This document shows positions 24,747-32,883 of a stretch of DNA of 57,092 bases, in pieces. Under the pieces are notes generated by a model. It did no database searches. It was not told the DNA's origin and worked only from the letters and a program-made list of their open reading frames with translations. A program made the translations under genes and the position numbers. This DNA comes from Catellatospora vulcania (GTDB lineage: Bacteria; Actinomycetota; Actinomycetes; Mycobacteriales; Micromonosporaceae), in NCBI RefSeq assembly GCF_009720385.1, contig NZ_WARX01000038.1, positions 1 to 57,092 of the forward strand, given 5' to 3'. Numbering within the stretch: the first letter of the stretch is position 1; each line of letters begins with the position of its first letter.

Positions 24747-25910
24747 ATGTCCAGGCCCACCGTGAGGGCAGCGCTGACGGCGCTGCTGGGCACACTCGTG
24801 GCCGCGACGGCCGTCGTCGTCGCCGCTCCCACCGGCAGCGCGGCTGCCGCCCCGACCCGCATCATGGCGCTCGGTGACTCGATCACCGGCTCGCCCGGCT
24901 GCTGGCGGGCGACGCTGTGGAACCGGCTGCAGTCCACCGGCTACACCAACATCGACATGGTCGGCACGCTGCCGACGCAGGGCTGCGGGGTCGCCCACGA
25001 CGGCGACAACGAGGGCCACGGCGGTTTCCTGGCGACCAACATCGCCGGCCAGAACCAGCTGGTCGGCTGGCTGTCGGCGACGCTGCCCGACGTCGTGCTG
25101 ATGCACCTCGGCACCAACGACGTGTGGTCGAACCTGCCCAACACGCAGATCCTCGCCGCCTTCAGCACGATGGTCGACCAGATGCGGGCCAGCAAGCCGA
25201 CGATGAAGATCCTGGTGGCGAAGATCATTCCGATGAACCCGTCGAGCTGCACCGAGTGCGCCGCTCGCGCGGTGTCGTTCAACAACGCCATTCCGGCCTG
25301 GGCGGCGGGCAAGACCACCGCCCAGTCGCCGATCACCGTGGTCGACCAGTGGACCGGCTTCAACACGGCTACCGACACCTACGACGGGGTGCACCCCAAC
25401 GCGGCCGGCGACCAGAAGATGTCCGACCGCTGGTACCCGGCGTTGATCGCGGCGCTCGGCGGGGTCACGCCGTCGCCGTCGGTGTCGCCGAGCCCGTCGG
25501 TGTCGCCCAGCCCGTCGGCGTCCCCGAGCCCGTCCGCTTCCCCGTCCGCCTCGGCCTCGCCGAGCCCGTCGCGCCCGCCGTCGCCGTCGCCGTCGGGCAA
25601 TCCGGGCAAGTCGTGCGCGGTGACGTACGTGATCATCGGGCAGTGGCCCGGCGGGTTCCAGGGCGAGCTGCGGGTGGTCAACAACGGCACGGTGCCGATC
25701 AGCGGCTGGTCGGTGCGGTTCACCTTCCCGAACGGCCAGGTGATCTCGCAGAGCTGGAACGGCCAGTACACCCAGACCGGCTCGACCGTGACCACGCTCA
25801 ACGTCAGCTGGAACGGCCAGCTGGCGCCCGGCGCGGGCACGGCGACCGGGTTCCTCGCCAGTTACCAGGGCGCCAACGGCACCCCGGTGCCGGTCTGCAC
25901 GGCGCTCTGA
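24747..25910 (+). CDS. Secreted SGNH/GDSL esterase with Ser-Pro linker and CBM2 cellulose-binding module
   Basis: 387 residues. A long Sec signal peptide (RAALTALLGTLVAATAVVVA, cleavage near GSAAA) leads into an SGNH hydrolase: block I ALGDSITG, block III HLGTNDVW, block V DGVHPN, so Ser, Asn, Asp and His are all present. This type is common in CE3-like acetyl-xylan or polysaccharide esterases. A Pro-Ser repeat linker (about residues 243-290) joins it to a C-terminal CBM2 (CAVTYVIIGQWPGGFQGELRV with surface Trp residues, WSVRFTF, VSWNGQLAPG). Expected role: deacetylation of plant polysaccharide while bound to cellulose. It has its own T-tract terminator. Confidence 0.9.
   Translation: MSRPTVRAALTALLGTLVAATAVVVAAPTGSAAAAPTRIMALGDSITGSPGCWRATLWNRLQSTGYTNIDMVGTLPTQGCGVAHDGDNEGHGGFLATNIAGQNQLVGWLSATLPDVVLMHLGTNDVWSNLPNTQILAAFSTMVDQMRASKPTMKILVAKIIPMNPSSCTECAARAVSFNNAIPAWAAGKTTAQSPITVVDQWTGFNTATDTYDGVHPNAAGDQKMSDRWYPALIAALGGVTPSPSVSPSPSVSPSPSASPSPSASPSASASPSPSRPPSPSPSGNPGKSCAVTYVIIGQWPGGFQGELRVVNNGTVPISGWSVRFTFPNGQVISQSWNGQYTQTGSTVTTLNVSWNGQLAPGAGTATGFLASYQGANGTPVPVCTAL
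25471..25605 (+). repeat. Degenerate Pro-Ser linker repeat inside the esterase gene
   Basis: Short tandem units encoding P-S-P-S-V/A (hexanucleotide-like ccgtcg/agcccg repeats) form the flexible linker between the esterase domain and the CBM2. Such runs are prone to slippage and length variation between strains. Confidence 0.8.
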
Positions 25911-25921
25911 TAAAAAGGACA

Positions 25922-25956
25922 AAAAGGGCGTACCTGCAGTGCGGGTACGCCCTTTT
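25922..25956 (+). terminator. Intrinsic terminator of the esterase gene, with A/T-tracts
   Basis: A 13-bp stem (25922-25934 with 25944-25956) with a 9-base loop, ending in CCCTTTT and preceded by AAAAAGG. It is one of two hairpins I see in the window with a T-tract, and with A/T-tracts on both sides it could act in both directions. Confidence 0.92.
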
Positions 25957-26074
25957 CCCGCACCGTCGCCGACGCCTGCGGCCGTGTCGGCAGCCACCCA
26001 CGGCAACGTGGTACAACTGGGGGTCGTGAATCGGCGGATCATGTCCGAAGATTCGGGTGAATACGGCCGGCCTG

Positions 26075-26101
26075 CGCCGGCTGTCGCTTTTACAGCCGGC
26101 G
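26075..26101 (+). promoter_or_regulatory. Hairpin immediately before the ribosome site of the CDP-alcohol phosphotransferase gene
   Basis: A perfect 10-bp stem (26075-26084 with 26092-26101) with a CGCTTTT loop ends three bases before a GGAGGGGAGG ribosome site. It could be a leader structure affecting translation of the first gene of the cluster. If translation instead began upstream (26026 or 26041) it would lie inside the coding region. Confidence 0.45.
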
Positions 26102-26118
26102 GCGGAGGGGAGGCCTCG

Positions 26119-26733
26119 GTGGCTCAGCAGCCGCTGGGCGATGCTGGCGTGCAGTCGCGCGACCGCATCCTCACCATCCCCAACCTGATCAGCTTCGCCC
26201 GCCTGCTAGGCGTGCCGGTCTTCCTCTATCTCTTCCTCGTCGCCGACGAGGTCGGCTGGGCCGTGGTCGTGCTCGGCCTGGGCGGCACCACGGACTGGAT
26301 CGACGGCTACCTGGCCCGCCGGCTCGGCCAGGTGAGCCGCGTGGGCGAGCTGCTGGACCCGGCGGCCGACCGCCTCTACATCCTTGCCACGCTGCTCGCG
26401 TTCACCGTGCGCGACATCGTGCCCTGGCAGTTCACGGTCGCGCTGCTGGCCCGCGACGTGCTGCTGATGCTGACCTTCCCGGTGCTGCGCAGGCTCGGCT
26501 ACGGCCCGCTGCCGGTGCACTACATCGGCAAGACGGCCACCTTCATCCTGCTGATGGGCTTCCCGATCCTGCTGCTGGCCTGGGCCGTGCCGACCGGCGC
26601 GATGCACACCGTCGCGTACGCCAGCGGCTGGGCGCTGTGCTGGTGGGGCATCGTCCTGTACTGGATCGCGGGCATCTTCTACCTGGTGCAGTTCGCCGCC
26701 GTGGTGAGGCGCTCCCGTGAGGCGACGGCGTGA
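26119..26733 (+). CDS. CDP-alcohol phosphatidyltransferase (PgsA-like)
   Basis: 204 residues from a GTG, five bases after GGAGGGGAGG. The CDP-alcohol phosphatidyltransferase signature is complete: DWIDGYLARRLGQVSRVGELLDPAADR supplies the D-x2-D-G-x2-A-R-x8-G-x3-D-x3-D pattern (three metal-binding Asp and the last catalytic Asp). About six membrane helices. It transfers a phosphatidyl group from CDP-diacylglycerol to an alcohol (glycerol 3-phosphate or inositol phosphate type). First gene of the cluster matching the M. tuberculosis order pgsA2-Rv1823-Rv1824-Rv1825-gcvH-garA; its stop overlaps the next start. Upstream in-frame starts are possible but lack a comparable ribosome site. Confidence 0.85.
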   Translation: MAQQPLGDAGVQSRDRILTIPNLISFARLLGVPVFLYLFLVADEVGWAVVVLGLGGTTDWIDGYLARRLGQVSRVGELLDPAADRLYILATLLAFTVRDIVPWQFTVALLARDVLLMLTFPVLRRLGYGPLPVHYIGKTATFILLMGFPILLLAWAVPTGAMHTVAYASGWALCWWGIVLYWIAGIFYLVQFAAVVRRSREATA

Positions 26734-27647
26734 GCACGGGCCCCGAGCGGGAGCCGGTGCAGCCGGTGTCCACGCCGCCCTCCGGGCAGCGGGTGTGGCA
26801 GACGGACATGCTGACCGACCTGTTCCAGGACCCGCTCGACGGCGGATACACCGACGCGGCCCGCGCCCGCCGCGAGCACGGCCCGCTGCCGACGGCAACC
26901 CACTGGACTCGCCGCGGGATCACCGTGCTGGCCTGCGTGGTCATCGGGGTGTTGCTCGCCGTGGCCTACCTGCAGGTCGTGGCACGGGCGCCGGCCCGGG
27001 CCACCACCCGCACCGAGCTGATCAAGGACATCAACCGGCGCACCGCGGACACCGACAAGCTCGACCAGGACGCGGAGAACCGCCAGGACGAGGTGAACCG
27101 GCGGCGTGAGCAGGAGCTGGACGACACCTCCATCGCCCGCCTGCGTGAGCTGGAGGCCGCGACCGGGGTGCGCAAGGTGACCGGCGACGGCGTGGTGGTC
27201 ACCCTCGCCGACGGTCCCAACGCGAGCACCGAGCGGCTGGCCCGGGTGCTCGACCTGGACCTGCAGCTGGTGACGAACGCGCTGTGGGCGGCCGGCGCGG
27301 AGGCGATCTCGGTCAACGGGCGGCGGCTGACCTCGGTGACGCCGATCCGCACCGCCGGCTCGGCGATCCTGATCGGCAACGCGCACGTCATCAGCCCCTA
27401 CGAGGTGGCCGCGATCGGGCCGTCCGACATGGCGGACAAGTTCAACGACACGGCGACCGCGGAAGATTACCGCAAGCTGCGCGACGACAAGCGTTTCGAG
27501 GTCGGCTTCGACGTCGACGAAAAGGACGACCTGGAGCTGCCGGCGGCGGTGATGCCGCGGCTGCAGTTCGCCCGCGTGCCGCAGCCGTCGCCGTCGCCCT
27601 CGGGCACGCCCGCACCCTCAACCTCGCCCTCGGGAGGTGGCAAGTGA
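26730..27647 (+). CDS. DUF881-family membrane-anchored protein (first copy)
   Basis: 305 residues. One N-terminal membrane helix (about residues 62-82, GITVLACVVIGVLLAVAYLQ), then a coiled-coil-like segment (TRTELIKDINRRTADTDKLDQDAE) and the DUF881 domain (TGVRKVTGDGVVVTLADGP, LVTNALWAAGAEAISVNGRRLT, AILIGNAHVISPYEVAAIG), ending in a Pro/Ser tail. It is an extracytoplasmic domain of unknown function, conserved in Gram-positive division-associated clusters. The GTG overlaps the stop of the phosphatidyltransferase gene and its stop overlaps the Sbp start, so the three are translationally coupled. Confidence 0.87.
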   Translation: MSTGPEREPVQPVSTPPSGQRVWQTDMLTDLFQDPLDGGYTDAARARREHGPLPTATHWTRRGITVLACVVIGVLLAVAYLQVVARAPARATTRTELIKDINRRTADTDKLDQDAENRQDEVNRRREQELDDTSIARLRELEAATGVRKVTGDGVVVTLADGPNASTERLARVLDLDLQLVTNALWAAGAEAISVNGRRLTSVTPIRTAGSAILIGNAHVISPYEVAAIGPSDMADKFNDTATAEDYRKLRDDKRFEVGFDVDEKDDLELPAAVMPRLQFARVPQPSPSPSGTPAPSTSPSGGGK

Positions 27648-27976
27648 TCGCAGTACTGGCGTTGATCGCCGGAGTGGTGCTGGGCGTCGTGCTCAACCCC
27701 ACCGTCCCGGACGCGCTGCAGCCCTACCTGCCGATCGCCGTCGTGGCCGCGCTGGACGCGGTCTTCGGCGGCGTGCGCGCCAAGCTGGACGGGATCTTCG
27801 ACGACAAGCAGTTCGTGATCTCGTTCATCTCCAACGTCCTGGTCGCGGCCTTCATCGTGTACCTCGGTGACAAGCTGGGGGTGGGTGTCCAGCTGTCCAC
27901 CGGTGTCGTCGTCGTGCTCGGCGTGCGGATCTTCGGCAACGTGGCGGCTATCCGGCGACGGCTGTTCAAGGCGTAG
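27644..27976 (+). CDS. sbp: Small basic protein Sbp (DUF1290)
   Basis: 110 residues, three membrane helices: VLALIAGVVLGVVLNP, YLPIAVVAALDAVFGGVRA and a C-terminal pair around NVLVAAFIVYLGDKLG and STGVVVVLGVRIF. GTG start behind GGGAGGTG, overlapping the previous stop by four bases. Sbp homologues sit between two DUF881 genes in many Gram-positive genomes; function unknown, likely membrane or division associated. Confidence 0.9.
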   Translation: MIAVLALIAGVVLGVVLNPTVPDALQPYLPIAVVAALDAVFGGVRAKLDGIFDDKQFVISFISNVLVAAFIVYLGDKLGVGVQLSTGVVVVLGVRIFGNVAAIRRRLFKA

Positions 27977-27984
27977 GTGCAGCA

Positions 27985-28932
27985 GTGAGCGACGAGAAGA
28001 CGCAGCCGATCGGCCCCGGTCAGGGCGACGAGCCGACCGTGCCCCTGGCGGGCGCGGGCGGCGACGAGCCGACGGCCGGAACCTCGACCGCCGAGGCCTC
28101 GACCGCCGAGCCCGCGGCGGAGCCGACGGCCGAGACGTCCGACGCGGCGACGCCGGACGGCGCCGGTTCCCCGGTGCCCGGCGACGCGGCCCCGCAAGCA
28201 CGGCCCGAGCCGGACGCGGACGGCCCGAGCGACAACAGACGCAAGCAGATCAGCGGCGCGGGCGCCCTGATCGGGGTGCTGCTGGTCCTGCTCGGCTTCA
28301 CGCTGGCGGTCCAGCTCAAGAGCAATTCCGCCGACGAGGGCTACAACTCGCTGCGCGAGGAGGATCTGTACGTCATCCTCGCCGACCTCGACTCGCGCGC
28401 GGAGCGGCTGCGCCAGGACATCGCCGAGCTCGACGCGACCCGCCGCGAGCTCGACTCGGGCGCGTCCAGCCGGGAGCAGATCCTCAAGGAGGCCCAGGAG
28501 CGGGCCGACGACATCGGCATCCTGGCGGGCACGCTCAAGGCCCAGGGCACCGGCATCACGCTGCGCTTCTCCGACGGCGCCGGGCCGATCACCGCGGACC
28601 ACCTGCTCAACGCCGTGCAGGAGCTGCGCGGGGCGGGGGCCGAGGCGATCCAGATCGACGGGACGGGCGGCTCCGTGCGGGTGATCGCCTCGACGCACTT
28701 CGTCAACGCCGGCGGCGGCGGGATCGAGGTCGACGGGGTGCGGCTGACCGGGCCGTACACGGTGACCGCGATCGGCCCGGAAGACCTGGACAAGGCCATG
28801 GAGTTCCGCGGCGGGGTGGTTGACGATGTGAGCAACGACGGCGGTACGGTGATCGTCAGTGATCCGCATCCGGTCGACATCACCGCGGTGCGGGGCACGC
28901 CGAACCTGGAGTACGCGAAACCCGTCTCCTGA
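27985..28932 (+). CDS. DUF881-family membrane-anchored protein (second copy)
   Basis: 315 residues from a GTG eight bases after sbp. The first 85 residues are an acidic Thr/Ala/Pro-rich disordered cytosolic tail (PTAGTSTAEASTAEP), then one membrane helix (ISGAGALIGVLLVLLGFTLAVQL), a coiled coil (LRQDIAELDATRRELDSG) and a DUF881 domain (GTGITLRFSDGAGPI, AVQELRGAGAEAIQIDGTG, VDGVRLTGPYTVTAIG). The long disordered tail is the main difference from the first copy. Paralogous to the gene two positions upstream. Confidence 0.87.
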   Translation: MSDEKTQPIGPGQGDEPTVPLAGAGGDEPTAGTSTAEASTAEPAAEPTAETSDAATPDGAGSPVPGDAAPQARPEPDADGPSDNRRKQISGAGALIGVLLVLLGFTLAVQLKSNSADEGYNSLREEDLYVILADLDSRAERLRQDIAELDATRRELDSGASSREQILKEAQERADDIGILAGTLKAQGTGITLRFSDGAGPITADHLLNAVQELRGAGAEAIQIDGTGGSVRVIASTHFVNAGGGGIEVDGVRLTGPYTVTAIGPEDLDKAMEFRGGVVDDVSNDGGTVIVSDPHPVDITAVRGTPNLEYAKPVS

Positions 28933-28974
28933 CGGGCAAGGCCACACGACGGCCTGGAGCGAAAGGGCACGACC

Positions 28975-29352
28975 GTGATTCCTGAGGACCTGAAGTACAC
29001 CGCCGAGCACGAGTGGGTCACCACGAAGGGCGCTTCGGTCCGGGTCGGTATCACCCATTTCGCGCAGGACGCGCTGGGCGACATCGTGTACGTGCAGCTG
29101 CCGGAGACCGGCCAGGTCGTGGCGGCGGGCGAGTCCTTCGGCGAGGTCGAGTCCACCAAGAGCGTGTCGGAGATCTACGCTCCGCTGAGCGGCACGGTGA
29201 CCGCCCGCAACGAGACCCTCGTCGACTCACCCGACCTGATCAACACCGACCCGTACGGCGAGGGCTGGCTCGTCGAAATCGAGATCGCCGATCCGTCCGC
29301 GCTGGATGCGCTTCTCGACGCGGCAGCGTACCGTGAGCTGACCCAGAGCTGA
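28975..29352 (+). CDS. gcvH: Glycine cleavage system H protein
   Basis: 125 residues. Lipoyl-accepting Lys62 lies in GEVESTKSVSEIYAP, the canonical motif, and the N-terminus DLKYTAEHEWV is typical. The protein carries the aminomethyl group between P, T and L proteins via lipoamide. It is here with garA rather than with gcvT/gcvP, a conserved actinobacterial arrangement. GTG start. In the mycobacterial and corynebacterial systems, the neighbouring GarA/OdhI regulates glutamate and 2-oxoglutarate metabolism, so both genes concern central nitrogen/carbon flux. Confidence 0.95.
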   Translation: MIPEDLKYTAEHEWVTTKGASVRVGITHFAQDALGDIVYVQLPETGQVVAAGESFGEVESTKSVSEIYAPLSGTVTARNETLVDSPDLINTDPYGEGWLVEIEIADPSALDALLDAAAYRELTQS

Positions 29353-29393
29353 ACCTTCATTCAGGGGCGTGAATCGCCGAACCGCGAGTCCGG

Positions 29394-29423
29394 TTGACCC
29401 TTCATTTCCAGGGTCGCTAGGCT
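29394..29423 (+). promoter_or_regulatory. Candidate sigma-70-type promoter for the FHA gene
   Basis: TTGACC (29394-29399) and TAGGCT (29418-29423) with an 18-base spacer lie in the 167-base gap between gcvH and the FHA gene, about 100 bases before its start. The gap holds no gene. It would give the FHA/FtsR genes expression separate from gcvH. Confidence 0.5.
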
Positions 29424-29519
29424 CGCTCCCTAAGCTCGCCGCTGACGTCGAGTAACGCCCTATCCGGTGCCCATAGCAGTTCCACGTTTACGTGGCCGAT
29501 ATGACCGTGAGGTGGTCCG

Positions 29520-29960
29520 ATGACGCGACCAGACGACGAGTTCCCCCAGCTCGACGTCACGTCGACCCTGCACCTCGGCTCCCTGGAGGAGGCGCTGGAA
29601 GGGCCGGAGTCTGACGTAGTCCCGGGGCGGGTCTCGGGACAGCTGCCGCCGGGCATGGCCCTGCTGGTGGTGCGTCGTGGCCCCAACGCGGGCGCCCGAT
29701 TCCTGCTCGACCACGATGTGACGACGAGTGGCCGTCACCCCGACAGCGACATCTTCCTCGACGACGTGACGGTCTCGCGCCGGCACGCCGAGTTCCACCG
29801 GGACGGGTCCACGTTCACCGTGCGCGACGTGGGCAGCCTCAACGGGACCTACGTCAACCGGGAGCGGGTCGAGTCGGCCACGCTCAACAACGGCGACGAG
29901 GTGCAGGTCGGCAAGTTCCGCCTGCTGTACGTGGCCGGCCCGCGCGCCGAGGAGGCATGA
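29520..29960 (+). CDS. garA: FHA-domain regulator, GarA/OdhI-like
   Basis: 146 residues. An N-terminal tail with a phospho-acceptor-like DVTSTLHLG (around residues 12-20) precedes an FHA domain with the key residues SGRHPDSDIFLDD, VSRRHAEF and GSLNGTYVN. In GarA/OdhI a Thr of this tail, phosphorylated by PknB/PknG, binds intramolecularly to the FHA domain and releases inhibition of 2-oxoglutarate dehydrogenase and glutamate dehydrogenase. Here the ETTSV motif of those proteins is changed to VTSTL but keeps two Thr. Position after gcvH and before a MerR gene supports the assignment. Confidence 0.88.
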   Translation: MTRPDDEFPQLDVTSTLHLGSLEEALEGPESDVVPGRVSGQLPPGMALLVVRRGPNAGARFLLDHDVTTSGRHPDSDIFLDDVTVSRRHAEFHRDGSTFTVRDVGSLNGTYVNRERVESATLNNGDEVQVGKFRLLYVAGPRAEEA

Positions 29961-30694
29961 CCGGAGCTGTGCCGGCGTCGGCCGGCGGCGGGGGCGGGGC
30001 GGCGCGGGCACAGACGCTGATGAGCATCGGCGAGGTGCTCGGGCTGCTGCGTCCCGACTTTCCGGATGTCACCATCTCGAAGCTGCGTTTCCTCGAGACG
30101 GAGGGTCTGGTGGAGCCGCAGCGGACGTCGTCCGGCTACCGCAAGTACAGCCGTGAGGACGTGGCGCGGCTGCGGTTCATCCTCGCCGCGCAGCGTGACC
30201 AGTATCTGCCCCTGCGCGTCATCCGCGAGCAGTTGTCCGAAGGCGCGCACCTGACGCAGGCGCGCCCGACCCTGGTCGCGGTCGGCGACGACCACCGGCC
30301 CGAGGCCGTGGCGGAGCCCGTCGACGAGCGGCTGCGCCGCCAGGAGCTGTGCCACCGCGCCGGGATCACCGAGGCGCTGCTGGCCGACCTGGAGCGGCAC
30401 GGGCTGGTCACGGCGCGGGCGGGGGAGTGGTTCGACGGCGACGCGCTGGCGGTCGCCGAGGTCGCCGGCCAGCTCGCCGAGTACGGCGTCGAGCCCCGGC
30501 ACCTGCGGGCGTACCGGGTGGCCGCGGACCGCGAGGCCGGGCTCTACGCCCAGCTGGTCGCCCCGCTGATGCGCCAGCAGGACCCCACGGCCCGCGCGCG
30601 GGCGGCCGAGGCGATGCGCGAGCTGACCGTGTTGTCGCAGCGCCTGCACGTGGCGCTGCTGCGTTCCGGGCTCAACGACGCGCTCGGCGGCTGA
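29957..30694 (+). CDS. ftsR: MerR-family regulator, FtsR/Rv1828-like
   Basis: 245 residues. MerR winged helix near the N-terminus: MSIGEVLGLLRPDFPDVTISKLRFLETEGLVEPQRTSSGYRKYS, in which GYRKYS is the usual wing. The C-terminal part (ITEALLADLERHGLV, AEYGVEPRHLRAYRVAADREAGLYAQL) matches Rv1828-type proteins. Known role in corynebacteria: activator of ftsZ and cell-division genes. The ATG overlaps the FHA stop (ATGA). Ligand-binding cysteines of metal sensors are absent. Confidence 0.87.
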   Translation: MTGAVPASAGGGGGAARAQTLMSIGEVLGLLRPDFPDVTISKLRFLETEGLVEPQRTSSGYRKYSREDVARLRFILAAQRDQYLPLRVIREQLSEGAHLTQARPTLVAVGDDHRPEAVAEPVDERLRRQELCHRAGITEALLADLERHGLVTARAGEWFDGDALAVAEVAGQLAEYGVEPRHLRAYRVAADREAGLYAQLVAPLMRQQDPTARARAAEAMRELTVLSQRLHVALLRSGLNDALGG

Positions 30695-30831
30695 CCGGCG
30701 GTCGTACGAGCCGACGGTGCGCGTGGGCGTGTAGCGTGCAGTAGAAGAGGCTGAGAGGCAGTGTCATAAGGTCCGCCGAGAGGCGGGCCCGCCGGACACC
30801 GGCCCCAGGCAGACGCGACGGAGGCGAGACG

Positions 30832-31296
30832 GTGCGCGAGCTGAGCGTGATCGGGGTAAGGGTCGAACTGCCCACCAACCAGCCGATCGTCCTGCTTCGT
30901 GAGGTGGAGGGGGACCGCTACCTGCCGATCTGGATCGGCGCGGTCGAGGCGACGGCGATCGCCTACGAGCAGCAGGGCGTCAAACCTGCCCGGCCGCTCA
31001 CTCATGATCTTCTCAGGGACCTGCTGCAGGCGCTGTCGGCGCCGCTGAAGGCCGTGGAGATCGTCGAGTTGAAGGACAGCATCTTCTACGCCGATCTGCT
31101 CATCGGCGACTCGGTGCGGGTGTCCGCCCGGCCCAGCGACGCGATCGCCCTGGCGCTGCGGGTGGGCGCCCCGGTGCGCTGCGCGGAGCGGGTCCTCGAC
31201 GAGGCCGGGATCATCATCCCGGACGAGCAGGAGGACGAGGTCGAGAAGTTCCGCGAGTTCCTGGAGCAGGTCCGCCCGGAGGACTTCGCCTCGTAG
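30832..31296 (+). CDS. Bifunctional nuclease family protein (DUF151)
   Basis: 154 residues, GTG start. DUF151 core: VIGVRVELPTNQPIVLLREVEGDRYLPIWIGAVEATAIAYEQQGV (in parts), RPLTHDLLRDLL, VRVSARPSDAIALALRVGAPV, and an acidic C-terminal tail. Homologues have been reported to have DNase and RNase activity in plants and to be conserved in actinobacteria as Rv1829. Sits between two MerR genes, matching Rv1828-Rv1829-Rv1830. A 136-base gap with no clear gene precedes it. Confidence 0.9.
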   Translation: MRELSVIGVRVELPTNQPIVLLREVEGDRYLPIWIGAVEATAIAYEQQGVKPARPLTHDLLRDLLQALSAPLKAVEIVELKDSIFYADLLIGDSVRVSARPSDAIALALRVGAPVRCAERVLDEAGIIIPDEQEDEVEKFREFLEQVRPEDFAS

Positions 31297-31303
31297 CCCG
31301 GCC

Positions 31304-31329
31304 ACGGCATCCGCTTCCGCGGATGCCGT
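31304..31329 (+). terminator. Hairpin terminator after the bifunctional nuclease gene
   Basis: Perfect 11-bp stem (31304-31314 with 31319-31329) and a TTCC loop, followed by TAACG. Lies eight bases after the stop. Confidence 0.8.
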
Positions 31330-31457
31330 TAACGAGCGGGTCACCGAAAAGTGACGCTCCGGGACTCGAATGTGGCGTGTCGCGGCGTTACCTCCCCGCC
31401 CGCCGGTCGCATCCGCTATAGGCTGCTTCAAGTCGACACTCGGCGGGAGGTAGTCGC

Positions 31458-32093
31458 ATGAACCAGCTCCATGATCCGCAGTCGCCTGGTAGTGAACCAG
31501 GTCGTCCCGGTGGTGCGGCCGCGTTGCACGGCGGCGCGGCGGAGGATGCGGACTCGGATGTGCAGGGCGGTTCGCTCGGCTATCGGGGCGTGACGGCTTG
31601 CCACGCGGTGGGCATCAGCTACCGGCAACTCGACTACTGGGCGCGGACCGCGCTGGTGGTGCCGAGCATCCGGGACGCGTCCGGCTCGGGCACCCAGCGG
31701 CTCTACTCGTTCCGCGACCTGGTCGTGCTGAAGGTGGTCAAACGGCTGCTGGACGCCGGGGTGTCGCTGCAGAACATCCGCCGCGCCATCGAGACGCTGC
31801 GGGCGTACGACGCCGACGACCTGGCGACCATCACCCTCATCTCCGACGGCACCTCGGTGTACGACTGCCGCTCGCCGGAGGAGGTCGTGGACCTGCTGCA
31901 GGGTGGCCAGGGCGTGTTCGGCATCGCCATCGGCGGCGCGTTCAAGGAGATCCAGGGCTCGCTGTCGCACCTGCCCGCGGAGCGGGGCACCGAGGTCGAG
32001 GAGGCGACGGTCACCCCGTTCGCGCCGGCCGTGCTGCCCCTGGGCGTCACCGACGAGCTGGCCGCCCGCCGGGCCCGGCGTCGCGCGGGCTGA
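31458..32093 (+). CDS. MerR-family regulator, Rv1830-like
   Basis: 211 residues. The first 40 are a low-complexity Gly/Ala-rich tail. A MerR domain follows (YRGVTACHAVGISYRQLDYWARTALVVPSIRDASGSG, then TQRLYSFRDLVVLKVVKRLLDAGVSLQNIRRAIETL). The C-terminal part (ATITLISDGTSVYDCRSPEEVVDLL) corresponds to the effector domain of Rv1830-like proteins. It has GGGAGGT before the ATG and a candidate TATAGG -10 at about 31418, hence its own promoter. Last gene of the conserved block. Confidence 0.87.
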   Translation: MNQLHDPQSPGSEPGRPGGAAALHGGAAEDADSDVQGGSLGYRGVTACHAVGISYRQLDYWARTALVVPSIRDASGSGTQRLYSFRDLVVLKVVKRLLDAGVSLQNIRRAIETLRAYDADDLATITLISDGTSVYDCRSPEEVVDLLQGGQGVFGIAIGGAFKEIQGSLSHLPAERGTEVEEATVTPFAPAVLPLGVTDELAARRARRRAG

Positions 32094-32145
32094 AGAATCC
32101 GCCCCCCGAGTGACGGGCGTCACCGTGCGGGGGTAAGAAATATCC

Positions 32146-32796
32146 ATGCTGGTACACACCGACGCCAGGCGTCGTTGGCTGTGGGCGGCGGCTGCCGCCG
32201 TGGCGGCCTACGCGCTGCTGACCTTCGCGGTCGAGGTCACCTGGACCCCGCTGGTGGAGCAGGACGCCGTCGTCAGCGCGGCCGCGCACCGGCTGGCCCT
32301 GGAGTATCCGATGTGGCGGGCGGCGATGACCGCGGTCACCCGCACCGGTGACACCGTGGTGCTGTTGTCGGTGCTCGCATTCACGCTCGGCTTCCTGCTG
32401 CGCCGCCGGCTGCTGGCGCAGCTCGCCTTCGTGTGCGCCGCCGTGGCGGCCAGCGCGGCGCTGCGGCTCACCGTGCACGCGCTGGTGGCCCGGCACCGGC
32501 CCGACGACATGCTGTCCTGGGCGGCCGGCTGGTCCTATCCGTCCGGACACACCAGTCACTTCGCGACCGCGGCGTTGCTGCTGCTCGTGCTGGTGTGGCC
32601 GCGGCTGGGCACGCGCCGGCAGCGGGTCGCGCTGGCGGCGGTGGTGGTCGGCTGGGCGGTGCTGGTGGGGGCGAGCCGGGTGGCGCTGGTGGTGCACTGG
32701 CCCTCCGATGTGCTCGGCGGGTGGCTGGTGGCGCTGCTCGGGGTGGCGCTCACGATCGTGACTCACGCAGCGTGGCGAGATCACTCCCGTCCGTAA
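32146..32796 (+). CDS. PAP2-superfamily membrane phosphatase
   Basis: 216 residues, six hydrophobic segments. The three acid-phosphatase motifs are seen: ARHRP (C1, reduced), YPSGHTSHF (C2) and SRVALVVHWPSDVLGG (C3, with catalytic His). Members dephosphorylate lipid phosphates such as undecaprenyl pyrophosphate or phosphatidic acid at the outer membrane face. Position 52 bases after the MerR gene is compatible with co-transcription. Confidence 0.88.
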   Translation: MLVHTDARRRWLWAAAAAVAAYALLTFAVEVTWTPLVEQDAVVSAAAHRLALEYPMWRAAMTAVTRTGDTVVLLSVLAFTLGFLLRRRLLAQLAFVCAAVAASAALRLTVHALVARHRPDDMLSWAAGWSYPSGHTSHFATAALLLLVLVWPRLGTRRQRVALAAVVVGWAVLVGASRVALVVHWPSDVLGGWLVALLGVALTIVTHAAWRDHSRP

Positions 32797-32883
32797 GTTT
32801 ACATTGCCGTTCCTGTATGTCCGCTGCCAGTCTGGTCACCCGACCGGCCCGCAGGGGGCCGGCGTACGCGAGGGGTGGCACCG

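Noticed and set aside
25471..25605. Regular repeats in the esterase gene as a possible CRISPR-like array
   Set aside because: Units are short, contiguous, without spacers, and encode a Pro-Ser linker.
23667..26042. Very long (about 790 codons) leftward frame over the TPR protein and esterase genes
   Set aside because: High-GC shadow: composition is Arg/Ala/Gly-rich with no motif, while the forward strand has clear domains and signal peptides.
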